In this document: positions 44,701-56,111 of the stretch, in pieces
Position numbering within the stretch: the stretch's first letter is position 1
How the letters are laid out: every line of letters begins with the position of its first letter
NCBI GenBank assembly: GCA_030761205.1
Contig: JAULJL010000028.1
Coordinates: 14,490,001-14,554,000, forward strand
Source of the DNA: Fremontodendron californicum
Taxonomy: Eukaryota > Streptophyta > Magnoliopsida > Malvales > Malvaceae
DNA: 64,000 nucleotides
Direction: 5' to 3'
The notes under the pieces: generated by a model
Told to the model about the DNA's origin: nothing
What the model saw: the letters and a program-made list of their open reading frames with translations, nothing else
Databases searched by the model: none
Program-made: the position numbers and the translations under genes

Positions 44701-46891
44701 TTTCCTTCCAACTAAAAATAGTGTCACTCCCAAAATTTGAAGAAAACATAAGTAGATAAATTATATGGCATACATTGTGTATGTGTGTTTTTTTAATGTT
44801 TTTCTTATTTAATATGTCATTATTCTTAGGTAGTTGTTATGGCGTGGTTCATTTCTTGAAGGGTGTAAGGAATATAAGGATGATTAGATGATAAGTTAGT
44901 TACTTTGAATTGTTGAAATTCGGTTAAAGTTGACAAATTATGCTCATCCAATTATGCTATCCTTTCCTCATTCCCTGTATTTCACTGGCTTTCCGTGTGA
45001 TCTCTAATGTTTCAAAATTGAATCTTTCTTGCAAAAGTAAGGACAGCATACACTCAATCTGTTAAAAGGTATTGACGTAGACAAAAGTGATTGACAAAGA
45101 TATTGATGGAGCTAGATATTTTTGAGTGGCATTAATGTGGAAAAGAATCTAATCACAAAATTTTAGGTTGGTAGTTTCTTAAACTGAAATCTTAATTAAA
45201 TAATTCTAAAAATATATCTCTCTTTTCTTGAGTTCTCTTTTCTTACTTAAACTTAAAAATCGAGAATAATCTTTATTTGATATATAAATGAATAATAATC
45301 ATTTTCAATCTTTTTGTTGATAAGTAAATACACACTACTTTTTTTTTAAAGATAACTTGTCCCCTTGGCTACGTGCGACCAATGTTATCCTTCCATTATC
45401 TCCTTTTACCTTTCTCATGACATCAAACCCTAAACCCTTTTCATGTGAACCATGCAATCCAATGTGATTTTTATTTGAGTAGTTGTAGGTTGTGGTTGTT
45501 ATGTTATAAAGGCTGCCATCTTTCCCTGCTACATAGATTTGCAGCAATGGTTTTCTGCCTTTCTGGAAACCTATGACCTAACTGTTAGAGATAGTGAGGA
45601 AGCAAGTGAGAAAAGCCAAATGAGAAGTCGTTACTGGGTAGCAAGATAAAAAATAAAAATAAAAAAAATAAAAAATCAGCAGTGGTTCACGAAGGTTTTT
45701 GTACAAGTTGGTTTGTGATTTGGTCAAAACAGTAAGGCCATTAAGGACACTTCAAGATAAAAAAAATTTCAGCCTTTCCTTTTTCTGTCTCCCCGATTTG
45801 GAGGAATTGGAAAATTCTTTGATCCTATTCTCCCCAAACGATATTCATGAGTCAGTCCAGTGAACAAACTGTAAGTTAGGCCTTTGATTATTATGAAAAG
45901 ATATAGCGAGAAATGAGTCCTTTAAGCAGGATTCTGAGAAGTGATATATGGAAGGTTTGTGCAGTGCAATTTTTTATGGCTTGTATTATATGATCCCGTT
46001 GGACTTGCAGTATTCTACCCAATCATGTGGAAGATTTGAACGAAAATGTCTGATCAGAACACAATAGAACTCTGTTCCGTGATTTTGGTTAAAGATTTGG
46101 ATTCTGGCTTCTGTATGATCATTGCATGGGGTGCTAGGTTCTCTCCTTTCGTCCCTTTTTCTACAGTATAAGGCATGCAATAATGGGTAGACTTAAAACA
46201 ATTAGTATAAAGTCTAACCTGAACCTATCTACAGGTTGTGCATTGTTTTTCCTGTTAATCCTGGTCATGATTATATTTCCAAGTGAACTCTTTATAAAGC
46301 TTTTTATCAAAAATTGGATTGTTTGTTCAAACCTGGCATTTTAGTAAAAAGTTTGGTCTGTTGTGACTATATTGTGCAGTTTTTAACTTGCATAACATGT
46401 TTGGGCAGGCCAGAGGAAAGACTCTTTAGTCTAGCACTGAATTGTAGCTGTTATGCTTGAAATGAAATATATGCATTTTTTAACTAACTTGCCACTGAAA
46501 TGACTATATTCTGTGTGTGATGAGGACTTTTGAGACTATTTACAGTTAGCGCGAAATCCTGCTTTTTGCTTGGTATGCTTGAAGTTTTATTATTTACTGT
46601 CGACAAATGTTGACTTTTCATGCAGGAAGTGAAATTTCTTTTTTCAAAAATGGGGTATGCCAAGGAGTTGCTTTCAAGGATTTGTATGGTGGTCGTTACT
46701 ATCCTGCTGCTTCAATGTATACTCTTCCGCATCAACCAAACTGTGTGGTGAAGTTCAACTTTGGCCCAGACTTTGAATGCTACCCAGAGGAGTTTGATGG
46801 ACGTCCTCTTCCCAGGCCCATGGTTGAAGTTCCTTATCATGGGTTTGACAACCGAGTGGAAAATGGTGTATCCAATGAGAAGAAACAGTAG
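41712..46891 (+). CDS. TRO: ASH2-like (TRAUCO) SPRY-domain subunit of the COMPASS H3K4 methyltransferase complex, two exons
   Basis: Exon 1 is 41712-42834 and exon 2 is 46626-46891, separated by a 3.8-kb GT-AG intron in phase 1. The frame is 1389 bp, 462 aa. Residues 1-205 are low-complexity: acidic and Pro/Thr-rich, then a basic KKSKKKNNN / SRKGKKKSKP stretch that could be a nuclear localisation signal. Residues 210-440 form a B30.2/SPRY domain (VPRFPDKGDD, GAWYFEIKVVKLGETGHTRL, GYDGNSFGYRDIDGSKVHKA, GDVIGFYINLPEGG, then across the splice FKNGVCQGVAFKDL and RYYPAASMYTLPHQPNCVVK). This matches plant TRAUCO/ASH2R, which with RBL and WDR5a forms the core that stimulates H3K4 methylation in the nucleus. 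A short C-terminal tail follows. The start is the first ATG in frame. An out-of-frame ATG at 41480 opens a frame overlapping this start, which would matter only if transcription starts further upstream. The intron contains a MITE. Confidence 0.93.
44368..44720. mobile_element. MITE in the ASH2-like gene intron, with a GGAAA microsatellite
   Basis: The left end TTTGGTAGGAAGAAAGGGAA is roughly complementary to the right end TTTCCTCTTTCCTTCCAACT. The interior holds a (GGAAA)n run at about 44417-44452 and a second TTTGGTACAGGTGATGGAAA arm. No target duplication could be fixed. Confidence 0.5.
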
Positions 46892-47784
46892 CGAGCTTGC
46901 CGCACAGACTAACATCATTATGAAACGCCTGCTAATTTTCAGAGACTGTCATTAGATTGTAATTTAATTATTTACTCTTGAAATTAGGACTCATAAATTG
47001 ATTGATTAATTCTGTAAACTCTTGACTTTTCTTTATTTATTTCCTACTTGCAACACCTAAATCTGCTGCATGAGCTGATCCCTATCTTGATATCATTTTA
47101 TTTACTTTTGTCTTGCTTGTATATCTTGATATGATTCTTTAATGAAGGGCAATAATGTTCTTGGCTTCTGGCTGATGACCTCCTTTTTCTTATGCTGAAT
47201 GCTTTTAATGTGATTTAGTTCCCTTTTCTGTGAAAATTTTTGCATGGATATCTTTCTGGAATTCTTGATTTTGCATTTTCCACTTTATTCACACATGATT
47301 CCAGCAAAATCTTTCAGAAATTATGGGATGGCTAAGCTTGTATGTGCCACTGTAAGTTTTGGAAGTTTTGTGTTCTGCTTCTTTAAACTTAGTAAAGCAG
47401 ATTGTTGGTAGCAATTATTTAGCTTGTGAAGTGTATTATTCTTCCTCCTAAAACATTGAACTATAATCTTTTGCTTTTGCTTGTTAATGTTTTGCAGTTC
47501 CTGGTAGGATGGAAGGAATTCCTGGTGATTGCAATTATTGGAACTGTCACATGACAGGTAAATTTTTATTCCCGATTAAATAGGTGCTTTGCTGAAACTG
47601 CTAAGATGTTGCAGAGGCAGCAGAACAGATATAGATTCTAAATCAAGGAAAACGATCAGGTTGGTCTTCTAATTGCCTTTTGGGTGAAATTCTATTATAA
47701 GCTACTTGTTCCATCTTCTGAATTCCAATTCTATCTATTATAGCATAGAACTTAAAAGAGGAGGTGATTTGATAGCTAAACTGT
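46892..47784. other. 3' flank of the ASH2-like gene with a possible extra spliced exon
   Basis: This is expected 3' UTR and downstream sequence. At 47498-47560 a TTTTGCAG acceptor, about 60 nt including GGATGGAAGGAATTCCTGG, and an ACAG|GTAAAT donor together look like an exon. It could be a 3'-UTR exon of an alternative transcript or a chance match. Confidence 0.35.
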
Positions 47785-47945
47785 ATTCTATCTTGCGTTT
47801 TCGGTCGCTTCGCGTTTATCATGGTTACGGACGTAATGAATGCTATCGCGATCAATTGCGATAAATATCGATCGTGAATATCGACGGCGGAGGGAGCCGA
47901 AACCACAAAATAGCGGTCGTAGTATCGCGTTGCATTAAATCCCTA
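47785..47945 (-). mobile_element. MITE family C copy
   Basis: Left part TTGCGTTTTCGGTCGCTTCG, interior GGTTACGGACGTAATGAATG, right end ATCGCGTTGCATTAAATCCC. A CG-rich non-coding repeat related to 12352-12515. Confidence 0.6.
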
Positions 47946-48146
47946 ATCTTAACAATGTACTATGGAGTGATCATTTGCTAATGTTGCTTGTTTTTTGTTT
48001 TTATTTTTAAGCAATTTTGGTTGTGGAAGCTAGTTACATTTTATTTTAAATTTGAAATTGGATATAGTTGATTTTGTAGGCTCGAGTCACCTTGCTCTGT
48101 AAAATTACTTGGCTTATTGAGATGAATAGAAAAAAGGTGGAATCCT

Positions 48147-48222
48147 ATGTTACTCGAACTTTTATTTTTTCTAAAATACTCGTATTCGATATTTGTATCC
48201 GACACGTATTTGAATGGGAGTT
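48147..48222 (-). mobile_element. Truncated MITE family A copy
   Basis: Begins CTATGTTACTCGAACTTTTA and continues through ATCCGACACGTATTTGAA, then loses similarity. Only about 75 bp remain. Confidence 0.5.
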
Positions 48223-48427
48223 GAAAATAAGCATAGATCCGGAGATTCTCAAATAGGTCAACCTTTTAAATTACTGCTGAATCCATGGGCAGACAAGAGA
48301 TAACCTGGTGAATTGAATATAGGTATGATCCTCTAAATATTGATAGTATATGCTCTAGAATCAATCAAATTAGACAAGGGATATATAGTTAATAATTCAA
48401 ACCTATCATTATGTTTTAGTAAGTATT

Positions 48428-48985
48428 GTCAAGGGTGCAAGGCGCACTTCAGGCGTTAGATCCATTATATTGCTTTAAGCGCAAGGCACAAAAAAAGTGA
48501 TCGTATGAGTGAAGTAAGACGCAATATATATATATATATATGTGTGTTTTTGTATATGTGTGTGTGTATATATATATATATAATAATAATAAGTTTAAGA
48601 TATATAATTATGATAATAAATTCTAAAGAGTGGTCCAATTTATCTACAAAACATGCAATTTTTTTTGTTGATCGATATGCATGATTTTCTTATAGTCTCA
48701 TGTCTGTTGTTGAATACTCAAATATTGAGAAGTAGAGAGTTTGATATTATCCCCTTTCTTACTAGTAAAAGTACATCTAATGAAAAAAAGTTAAAATAAA
48801 AGAAATTAAATAGAACTTCAATCAAGCGGGGTTTTTTTTTTACGTCTATCGCCTTACAAAATTGGGCGTCTAGGCACAACAAGCGTGCGCCTGATAAATG
48901 CGTCTCGCCCGAAAAGGTCTGAGGCGTTTTTTGTTATCTACCACTAAGGCGTAGGCGTGCCTAGACGCACACCTTGACAACACTG
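48428..48985. mobile_element. Inverted-repeat element with GGCGCAC-rich ends
   Basis: The left end reads TTGTCAAGGGTGCAAGGCGC, and the right end reads CCTAGACGCACACCTTGACA, giving inverted termini of about 18 bp with mismatches. The interior has (TA)n/(TG)n near 48525-48585 and CG-rich arms (GCGTGCGCCTGATAAATGCG, GAGGCG). Roughly 560 bp, non-coding. No target duplication was identified. Confidence 0.55.
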
Positions 48986-50184
48986 ATTTTAGTGATACAA
49001 GGTTTTCATTCATGATTAGTACTATGATAAAAAATTATTGTGTATTTAATTGAATAAAGCTCATGGAATATAAAAGCTTCGCAAAAGAATTATAAATAGT
49101 TATAATTGTGAGATTCTTATGCATCAAAATCAACTTCCTAAAACTGTTTTTGGTCATCATATTGCCAAGATGGGGCATTAGCAATACTCAAAAACTAGTA
49201 CATGTTAAGCATTTTTACTTATGAAGTAAGCAACTGATCTCATGGGTTGAAGTATGAGGGATACTTGAGATAACATGTAGGCGTTTGTCTATTGAACAAG
49301 TTCACTAAACATGGCCTGCTGTGAAAACTCAATTTGGTTTTGTCACTCTAGTATCTATGAAAATGTTCTCACGTGTCAATTGTGTAAGTATTCCTCTGAC
49401 TTATGATACGAGGTCATCTTGTATGGGGAGTGTCATACATTGATTTCATCACGAATGTGTCTCAAGAAGGGATGCTTATGGTAGGGTGATTTTGGGTATG
49501 ACATGAACCATGCGAAGGTGGATGAGTGATCCAGAAAGGATTTACCACTCCAAGTGATATCAGAGATATGTCTCATCTGTTCTTAGCTTGGGTTAATTAA
49601 ATGAAGTCTTTGGTCAAATTACGATGGATTTAGGAGAAATTGTTTCTCCAAATTCATAACGTTAACGATAAGCTACAAGAACTAATATGGATTGAACATG
49701 AGTATACACTGTACCATGCTCATGGTCCGTTCGGCATATTTGGTGAAAAGACCGAATTACTCTGACAGACTGGTTATTGGAAGGTTTCTAAAAGGTCACA
49801 TTGACTCTACAATATTTGGGTGATCATGATGGGTTGCTAGATCCCGCTCTTGATCTATGAGCATAGGTTAATGAGATTAACTTATGTTCATTGCCAACAT
49901 ATTGGGAACCTAAAAAGTCGTATACAATAGGACAATAATGTATGGATGAAACATAAGATTCGATTGAAGTAAAACTTAATTGAATAAAAGTCTAATTATT
50001 AGGGCTTAATTGAAGTGTTCAATTAAGGTGAATTAAGATATAATTGATTTGAGAAATCCAAGTATAAGAAGAGTGAACTAGTATTGAGAATACAAGTTTA
50101 GGCGATTTGCTTATGAGATAATCAAGGGTATTCGAATACTATGCAATAGCTTGGTTTAATGTCATATGATGACATTGATTGATC

Positions 50185-50351
50185 TTATGTTGCTCCGACT
50201 TTTCATTTTTCTTGAAATACCCGTGTCCGATACATAATCGGACATGAGTATGAGGATATGGTCCTCTAAAGACCCTCCAAATACATGAAAATTTTGGAAA
50301 AAGATAAATATACCCGTGTCCAACACTCACATTTGAGTCCGAGTAACATAG
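50185..50351 (-). mobile_element. MITE family A copy inserted in the LTR
   Basis: Left TTATGTTGCTCCGACTTTTC and right TTGAGTCCGAGTAACATAG. Good family A match, inserted within the LTR-like sequence and so younger than it. Confidence 0.72.
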
Positions 50352-50680
50352 GATTGATCAAAGACAAAAATTGTTCATCATGAGAAAGTAATTTAATTGA
50401 GAATTAAATTTCTAATGATGGGTCTTGATCTAGCCGAATATGTGTATGACATTAGAATTAGTCTATTAGTCCATTCTGATTAAGTTAATTAACTAAAGAT
50501 GATTGGCTCAACTTAGAGTGCTAAGTCAATAAGCTCAATGACACTACTTGTTAGTGACATCGACCAATTGATCTAACTTGATATTAAAAGAGTTTAACTT
50601 CAAGTGGATAAAGAAAACTTGGACTCCAAGTTAGTAGGGTGGCCGGCCAAATCTTAGTGTGTGTAAGCTAGGGTTATAAC

Positions 50681-50681
50681 T

Positions 50682-50727
<46 letters not shown>
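50681..50727. repeat. (TA)n microsatellite
   Basis: About 23 uninterrupted TA units. Confidence 0.95.
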
Positions 50728-50729
<2 letters not shown>

Positions 50730-51170
50730 TGATATATTGAGGTCCTAGCCGTACAAGGGAAAAACCTAATATCTCTTGAATGTTCTGATTTTTCTAAGTG
50801 AAAAAAGTTTTTGCAAAAGAACATCTATTTCAAAGTGAAACACTATTGTTGTCACCTTCCTGTGAGAATTCTTCTTGCCACAAGCCTACATCATCTTTGT
50901 GTTGTTCTTGTCGCACCACCATAGATCTTTAGTGGTTTCGACGTAGAGCGAAAACCATAAAGAGATGGATCTTTTGATTGTGATCCGATGATCAACTTGC
51001 TAGCACAAGTGAATCACCATATCTTGTTGAAGGATCCATCAGCTGTTCATGTGGACTAGTTTTGGAGGAAGGACAATTGTGCTTCTCCTGATCTTTGTCA
51101 AACTTATAGGAGATCATCAAGAAGTGAGTCCGTGTTGTATGGATCGGCAACTTAAGATTACAAGATCTCA

Positions 51171-51370
51171 AGTAGGTAATCACTTTATCATATGTTTATT
51201 TTTAATGTTCATATTTACATGTAAGTTGAAAATCTCAAGATCCTGTTAAATCCGGTTGTTTATTTGTTTAAAGTAGACAATATTTTATCATATGTTTGTT
51301 TTTAATATTCATATTTACATGTAAGTTGAAAATCTCAAGATCCTATTAGATCCGGTTGTTTTTTTGTTTA
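51171..51370. repeat. ~99-bp tandem duplication in U5 of the LTR
   Basis: Two copies share TTTATCATATGTTTRTTTTT, TTTACATGTAAGTTGAAAAT and CTCAAGATCCTRTTARATCC. Confidence 0.85.
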
Positions 51371-51449
51371 AAATTTTCGCTATGCTTTTTTATTTCTTTA
51401 AGATTTATTATCAAAATTTTATGAGCATGAGATCGTATCTTCTCAACAG

Positions 51450-51461
51450 TGGTATCAGAGC
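51450..51461 (+). other. Retrotransposon primer binding site, initiator tRNA-Met
   Basis: TGGTATCAGAGC, identical to the PBS of the copia element at 7066-7077 but on the opposite strand. Confidence 0.88.
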
Positions 51462-52345
51462 CAAAGGTTTCTTTGGTTACATGTAAATTGCATGTTGATT
51501 CTTGGTGATAATCAAAAGTTGATTTGTGTGTTGTATAGTAATGTATCTGGTTCTCTAATCAAATCTTGAAAAACTATTTTCTTTACTTTGATTAAATCTA
51601 ATTAGCATGTATATTATGATTTTAATCATCTTTGAAATAGTTTAATTCTTGATTTAAATATGATTTGATCAATTAAGATTAAGGTCATAACGTGTCTTAA
51701 GTAAAACAAGAAGTTTGATGCATTATACGATCAATTTTGAGTCCAAATTAAAAACTGTTTTTAAAGTGTTTTAAATCTGATTTCAGAGTTTATGAAGTTC
51801 TAAAATTATGTTGATTTGTTCTTGTAAAAGATTCTAAATCGATTTTGTTCAAAAACGTTTTGGTTAAAAGGATTTTGGATTTGTTTCAATTCTAATGGAA
51901 AGCTAGAATTTTTTGCACTATTTTGTGGGTGATGCGCTGCAATTTGTGTCTTTATATCTTTGTGGTATTGTACCACATGGTTGCTGAAATTTTGGACAGT
52001 CTTATAAGTGAATATGATTCATTAATTAAGGCAAGATTGAACATATAAAAAGCTGGAATGATTCATTAATTAAGGCAATCGTTGCCAACTTGAGTGTTGT
52101 CATATAAGGGGAATTACAGCCTACGTTTTGGGCATCTAGCTGCCTACATTAGAGGCGTTTCTTCACCTACAAGAAGGTTTAACAGCAGTTACTCAAAGGC
52201 TTGCATTTGTTGCCTTAGACATGAACACTAAATGTTATTTCAACTTCAATTAAAAGTATGCTTCCTTATGATTTAGGAAATCAATACCTAAATTTTTTGG
52301 AGGCATTTATCAATTAAAAAGGCATCCTTTTATAGGAAAAATGTA
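51462..52345. other. Leader-like sequence of the truncated retroelement, no gene seen
   Basis: The sequence downstream of the PBS has no gag motif. The short word AATGATTCATTAATTAAGGC is repeated near 52012 and 52056. I see nothing else. Confidence 0.4.
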
Positions 52346-52597
52346 CTCTCTCCATCCCAAATTTAGTGCTCTGTTGATTTTCACGGAGTTTAAGAAAATA
52401 AGCTTCGATTTTGATGTATATAATTTTTATTTTTTTATAAATTTGATGTTTCGCAATATTTAATGTCAAAAAGTTAAAAAAAAAAATCATGGAAAAAAAT
52501 TCGAGAATATAGAAAAAGTAAGAGATTTAAGTGTTAAAAAAAGAAATAGGACAGTTTTGGGACATCTAAATAAAGACGGAAAAAAAAGGGACGGAAG
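52346..52597. mobile_element. Stowaway-like (Tc1/mariner) MITE
   Basis: It is flanked by TA (52344-52345, 52598-52599), with ends CTCTCTCCATCCCAAATTTA and, inverted, CTTCCGTCCC. This is the classic 'CTCCCTCCGTCCCA' Stowaway terminus. 252 bp, A/T-rich centre, non-coding. Confidence 0.82.
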
Positions 52598-52739
52598 TAA
52601 TAATTTTTTAAATAATCAAGAAATCATATCACTTATGGCTCTCCATGAATGTATAAACTTTGTACTTATATAGAGAAGGGTAATTTTTTCCAATGACAAA
52701 AAATCATCTTATCTTACATTTAATCATGTATAAATTTGG

Positions 52740-52925
52740 AAATATTGGATATGAACACGACACGAAAAAAAATAACTAAAACACGCAAAAAAACACGATA
52801 CGAACAAGATATAAATACACAAATGTCTCAAAATCTTTATAATATAAATTATTAATGTATCAAAATTTATATAAATATAATGTATAAATATGATATGAGT
52901 ACACGAATTGTCAGATTTATAGGAT
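52740..52925 (-). mobile_element. MITE family B copy
   Basis: Contains GATATGAACACGACACGAAA, ACACGATACGAACAAGAT and TGTATCAAAATTTATATAAA, and ends near GAGTACACGAATTGTCAG. Confidence 0.55.
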
Positions 52926-53254
52926 AAAAAACTTTAAATCTTGCTCTTAATCTTTCCACACACCAAATAGGATAGGATGATATTATCTAACCATTCCACT
53001 TGTCTTATTTTACCCTATTCTCTCCTTAATCATACACACGAAACCTACCCTTAATGTATTGTGTTAAAGTATCTCATGAATTAATTTCACTTTCAACTCA
53101 GGCCATTGGAAGCACTTTTGCATTCTTAATCAGACCAAATGAGGAACTTCTTGTCTAGTTGACAAATAGACTTTTGTGGAGTACTCATATCAAACATGGC
53201 TATAATGTTGTGGCTTCTTTGTTTTGTCTCACCTGTGAGCATGCATATCCATAG

Positions 53255-53514
53255 TAGACCTGCTCAACAGGTCCGGCCCGTGGGCAAGGCTTGGGCAGTC
53301 ATTTTTTATGATCCGGATTGGTTCGATTCGACTTGAATCACTATTTATATAATATAAAATAATTTTTTCATTTAAATTTAATTATAAAAATATTAATGTA
53401 AAAATAAATTTTTTTTATTAAGGGGTGAACAGTAATTCGAGCTAGCCCAGGGTCGGGCCTGGACAAGAAAAATAAAAATGTTTCGAGCCACGACCCGGCT
53501 CATAAGCAGGTCTA
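53255..53514. mobile_element. 260-bp hAT-type MITE
   Basis: Termini TAGACCTGCTCA and, at the right, AAGCAGGTCTA. It is flanked by the perfect 8-bp duplication ATCCATAG (53247-53254 and 53515-53522). The arms carry GGTCCGGCCCG / CGACCCGGC, and the centre is A/T-rich. Confidence 0.9.
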
Positions 53515-53574
53515 ATCCATAGTCATACACATTATATTTACCGGTGTCTATGTCTAGGCATGTACACTAGTCAT

Positions 53575-54186
53575 CTATGTTATTCGGATGTGAGTGTCAG
53601 ATGCAGGTATGTATCCGACACAAATATATTCAATTTTTTCTAGGTTTTTTCATGTATTTGGATAAGGGTGAGCATTCGGTTCGGTTCAAAAATTATGAAA
53701 CTGATTAAACTGAATAAACATATAAAATCGACCGAACTGATCGACAAAGAATCCTAAAATTGAAAAAACTAAAACCGACTTAAGTCGGTCAATTCGGTTG
53801 GTTTAATCGGTCTTTACTATTTAACAAATAAATTATTTATTGTATATTACATATTATATAATATATAATTTAAAATTATTATATAAATATATTTTATTTA
53901 TATTGAATATAAAATATAATTAAAAAAAATAAAAAAAAATGACCGGTTAGTTCGGTCTATTTAATTATCAATTTTAAAAATCGATAATTGACTGAACTAA
54001 CTGATTAATTTCAAAACCGAATCGAATTAACCAAATTTGATCAGTTTGGTTGGTTAAATCGATTCAAACCGATTAATGCTCACCCCTATATTTGGAGGAT
54101 CTTAAGGATCATATCCCTCATACTCATGTCCGAATATGCGTGAGACACGAATATTTCAAGAAAAATACAAAGTTGGACCAACATAA
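53575..54186 (+). mobile_element. MITE family A copy interrupted by an hAT MITE
   Basis: The left half (CTATGTTATTCGGATGTGAG ... CATGTATTTGGA) ends at 53662 and the right half resumes at 54089 (TATTTGGAGGATC ... CCAACATAA). Removing the insertion plus one 8-bp duplication restores a family A repeat of about 178 bp. Confidence 0.85.
53663..54088. mobile_element. 426-bp hAT-type MITE (GGTGAGCATTCGGTTCGG ends)
   Basis: It starts TAAGGGTGAGCATTCGG and ends AATGCTCACCCCTA, flanked by the perfect 8-bp duplication TATTTGGA (53655-53662 and 54089-54096). The arms are TTCGGTT/AACCGA-rich and the centre is A/T-rich. It is inserted in a family A MITE and is therefore the younger of the two. Confidence 0.93.
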
Positions 54187-54410
54187 CTAGTCATTTATTC
54201 ATTAGTCAGTTTCTTTTGTTTCAGCCCCTTTCTTATTTCTGTTGTGTATGTCTAGGCATGTATGCAAGTCATTTATTCACAATGTTTATACGAGCCGGAT
54301 GGTCAATCTACTGAGGCAGCTTAAGCAGACATTGCCACCAGCAACATTGGCCTCAACTTGGTCATCTTTGCAGCCACAGCCACAGCTTGCTTTGCAATCC
54401 GTACTTTCGG

Positions 54411-54590
54411 ATTTAAATAGCAATCGCAACGTGACACTATGGTCGCTATATTGCGGTTCCGACTCTCTTCGCCGTCAATATTCATGACGGATAATTACCG
54501 CAATTGAATGTGGTACTATTCATTATGTCTGCAACCGCAATAAACACGACGCGATCGATAACGCATCCGCGACCGCAATTTAAATCCTGC
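54411..54590 (+). mobile_element. MITE family C copy
   Basis: Ends GGATTTAAATAGCAATCGC and GCGACCGCAATTTAAATCC form the clearest inverted termini of the family. The interior is CG-rich (GACGGATAATTACCGCAATT). Confidence 0.75.
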
Positions 54591-54887
54591 TCCTCATTAG
54601 CATATTAGCTTTTGACAGGGCGTCTTTCTGGTTTTGAAGGTATGCAATGTCCTGTCTATGTGTTGAAGCATATTTATTACCATTTCTTTTCGCGACGAAG
54701 GCTCCCATTGTTTGGTTTTATATGATGTTTTACTCCAAGTCAGCGAAGCGAAGCGATGATTGAGGGTGAAAATGAATCATTTTTGGTTTTTTTTTAGAAT
54801 GTGTTTACTAGTGTCTTTATATAATATATGGGGTTTTGAGTTCGGAAAAGAAAGGATAGGTGATTTGGGGTTTGTGAGATTTTTTAA

Positions 54888-55052
54888 TTATGTTACTCGG
54901 ATTTGGGTGTAAGTTCGATATGGGTATGTTTAATTTTTTTCTAAAATTTTCATGTATTTGAAGAGTTTTTGGATGATCATATCTCTATACCCATATTCGA
55001 ATATGCGTCAGACACGAATATTTTAAAAATAATGAACAATCGAAATAACATA
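54888..55052 (+). mobile_element. MITE family A copy
   Basis: TTATGTTACTCGGATTTGGG at the left, ACAATCGAAATAACATAAT at the right, core GAATATGCGTCAGACACGAA. It has one internal deletion. Confidence 0.65.
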
Positions 55053-55439
55053 ATTTTTTAGAGTTAGTAGTGCATGAGGTCTGAGGGTTGTCAGTGAGGT
55101 AGTAGCAGTTTTGGTCTCAATATGTGTTCATCATTTCAGTTTTTACACATAAATTTCCTTATTGTGATTATATATGGAATGAAATTTTGAACGGTTATTC
55201 TTTCATAATGTTTGCATTTTTTATCTCAAAAAGCAATAAAATTATGGATTTTTGTCAGTTTTTTTTTTCCTTCTTGTGTGTACGTTTGATAATTGTTTTT
55301 ATTGTGATTCATTTGGGCGCTTAAAGCTTTTCTGAATTTGTTCGAATTACTCTTGTTGGGGAATAAAAACTTTTCTTTTGTTTTCTTTTGCGTTGGACAG
55401 AATAGATTTGGCTATCCGAAGACGTTTTGTATTTACGTT

Positions 55440-55640
55440 ATGTTATTTTTAAGTTATAATTTTATTTGAAATATTTTATATTTATATAAATTTTAATACA
55501 TTAATAATTTATGTTATATAAATTTTGATACGTTTATATATTTGTGTCGTGTTATATTTTATATTATATTTTAATTTTTTTATATTATATTTATATTCGT
55601 ATCATATAATCATTTCGTGTTTAAAATTAAAGTTAAATAT
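55440..55640 (+). mobile_element. MITE family B copy, AT-decayed
   Basis: Contains TATATAAATTTTAATACATT, TGTGTCGTGTTATATTTT and TCGTATCATATAATCATTTCG. It looks like the repeat at 1810-2010 after many CG-to-TA changes. Confidence 0.45.
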
Positions 55641-56111
55641 TCAATTGATCTTTGTATTATATATTTTTTGTCAATTTAATATTTAAAAAATAAAATTAAT
55701 CAATTTGATATTCGAATTTTCATTCCGAAATTTACATTGACCTTTTAAACTTACACAGTTAGTTTATCACATGTGACAAAATATCATATCAGTACCGCAT
55801 TATAAATGTCATGTCAGCATAAAAATAAAAAAAAATTAAAATATCGAAAAGATTTTTTAAAATATAATACGATTATTTTTAATTTAAAATAAAGAAAAAA
55901 AATTCAAAAAAAAAAAGAGAGAAAGAGATGAGGGAAAGAAACGGGGAGAGAAGGAAGGGGAATGGGAGGGAGGAGATGCCGGCGGCACCGGTCAGTGGGC
56001 ACAAGGCCGATCTGCTCTGGCCCAGTCAGATCGTCTCCGGTGGCGCCTCCCCCTCTTCCCGTCATTCTCCCTCCCCGATTTTCCCCTTTTTCTTCCCCTC
56101 CCCGATTTTTG

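Larger units (their letters stand above)
49000..51448 (+). repeat. 5' LTR of a Ty1/copia-like element lacking a visible partner
   Basis: The right edge is well defined: TCTCAACA ends at 51448, followed by one base and a tRNA-iMet PBS. The left edge is not defined; LTR-like text (repeated TTAATTGA, GGGCTTAATTGAAGTG) begins somewhere between 49000 and 49600. It carries a MITE (50185-50351), a (TA)n run of about 45 bp (50681-50726) and a roughly 99-bp tandem duplication (about 51171-51370). No gag or pol is recognised downstream and no second LTR occurs in the window, so this is a truncated or fragmented element. Confidence 0.55.
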
